From the NCBI GenBank assembly GCA_027576995.1, contig JANBQC010000168.1, forward strand, positions 1-48,573: a stretch of DNA of 48,573 bases, read 5' to 3'. Both the position numbers and the translations under genes were made by a program. The DNA is from Dimargaris cristalligena. Lineage: Eukaryota > Kickxellomycota > Dimargaritomycetes > Dimargaritales > Dimargaritaceae. The notes beneath the pieces are model-generated. The model was not told the origin of the DNA, did not search any database, and saw nothing but the letters and a program-made list of their open reading frames with translations. Shown here piece by piece: positions 47,401 to 48,573 of the stretch (position 1 is the stretch's first letter; every line of letters starts with the position of its first letter).

Positions 47401-48573
47401 GTATTTCTTTCACAGTTAAACTCTGCCCTACCTAAAATGATTACTCTATTGCCTAGCAGCAGGGATAAGCAGCGTTCGTCAATCCCATATCGGCGCTACT
47501 TCACAATACTTAGCGGCTATGCAATAATAATAAAACAGTAATATTTATAGCCGGGCTAGCCATGGTGGGTAATGGACGTATAGACACCGTGGCCTGCACT
47601 ACACAGTTATGGGTATAAAGTTAAAGACAAGTGGGCATGTATTTATATATTTAGAGTTTTTAGCTGTGAGCATATTACTGCTGAGGTAAGGAGTGGCCCA
47701 AAGGCCATCAGCAGTTAATTTGGGGGCACATAACAGTCCAACAGCAGAAGTAATCATATGATTGTCTAAACTACCCTGATATGGAGTATTATAACCCCAT
47801 GAACCTTTGGATATAATCCAGAAAGATGTTCTTGGTTTAAGGGATTGTTAAATCGGTAGTAATACCCTCTCAAAACAGATCCTTATGTTGGCCATCATCT
47901 CCAATACAGCCCAATTCAATTGGATTACCACGGGATGGGTAATTATAATTTATTTTCTTGCCCGCACAATTGATAATATATGTACAGCTGTAGTGTGCAT
48001 AAGTGGTGAACAGCCTATTTGGCTTATGTATGTCCATCAGTTACTGGTTTTGGCAGATTGGCCCAGTGACTTTAATGTTACGAGAGCACCATGATATTAC
48101 CCTTAGCTAGGAAGCCTGCCAGTGGGTGAATGGTGATCAAATATGAAACCTGATTATATTGAAAGAATGCCCAAATATCGAGGGTGTGTATTTCCATGGG
48201 ACACTACACTCATTAAATATAGGATGCTAGCACCACCAGTCAGTATTTGTCAGTCAATACAGCAATATTCCATAATTTGACCTTCACCAACACGTACTCA
48301 ATCCCGACTTAAATAGTGAATAGGGAACTATACTTACTCGACTGGGTATTAGTACGGAGATTTAAATCTTGTGTTTTTATAGGAAAGCAGATGAACAAGG
48401 TCTGTATTACAGGTTAAAGAATTGTAATTATATTGAGGACCAATACTGAGACATATAAATCAATTACACCATTATTGGTATGAAGGTGGAGAATAGCTGT
48501 AAAGAACTGAAATCAAATCCTTGAAAACTGAACTTTATTTGAAAAGATAGATAATAAAAGGGAAAGGTGATGA
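44486..48573. other. 4-kb gene-free right end
   Basis: No gene supported; frames reach at most about 100 codons (44948-45253, 46516-46797) without recognisable motifs. No tRNA, rRNA, telomeric array or mobile-element hallmark seen. Confidence 0.5.

Overview
The window is nuclear DNA of a fungus. The main evidence is a peroxisomal multifunctional beta-oxidation enzyme of the Fox2 layout ending in SKL, the last enzyme of the fungal alpha-aminoadipate lysine pathway (Lys1), a stand-alone Ade1-type SAICAR synthase, an FHA-plus-forkhead factor and an ankyrin-PH-ORD Osh protein. Introns run from about 140 to 300 nt, with one of 689 nt, and open with GTAAGT-like donors. Exons are GC-rich and spacers are AT-rich. 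I cannot name the genus from sequence alone.

Layout. From 1 to about 34 kb the window is moderately gene-dense. In order: Fox2 (+, 1763-4695); Cdt1 replication licensing factor (-, 5530-7880, four exons); FHA/forkhead transcription factor (-, 9544-11109); SAICAR synthase (-, 12085-13211, two exons); mitochondrial ribosomal protein uS15m (-, 13843-15061, three exons); mitoribosomal mS35 (-, 15946-16716); a 79-residue very basic, probably mitochondrial protein (+, 17282-17743, two exons); Osh-type oxysterol-binding protein (+, 18808-22756, three exons); Lys1 saccharopine dehydrogenase (+, 24339-25475); a TMEM42-like EamA-fold membrane protein (+, 26634-27323); an F-box/WD40 ubiquitin-ligase receptor (-, 28235-31185, two exons); and a Kre9/Knh1-like GPI-anchored wall protein (-, 33404-34027). 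From about 34 kb to the end (48.6 kb) only one convincing gene is seen, a single C2H2 zinc-finger protein (-, 43484-44485). The rest of that region is apparently gene-free.

How genes relate. There are no operons. Three genes with mitochondrial or mitoribosomal character are neighbours at 13.8-17.7 kb, and mS35 is transcribed divergently from the small basic protein. Cdt1 lies beside the forkhead factor on the same strand. The 1.66 kb spacer upstream of Cdt1 carries an MluI cell-cycle box (ACGCGT) and a cluster of forkhead core motifs, which suggests ordinary cell-cycle control. I did not find a clearly new multi-gene system. The items most worth following up are the Cdt1 N-terminal PIP-degron-like sequence and its promoter motifs, the unassigned basic mitochondrial protein, the isolated C2H2 protein with three RLPx-type motifs and two RRLS sites, the TA tracts in several introns, and the 14 kb gene-poor right arm.
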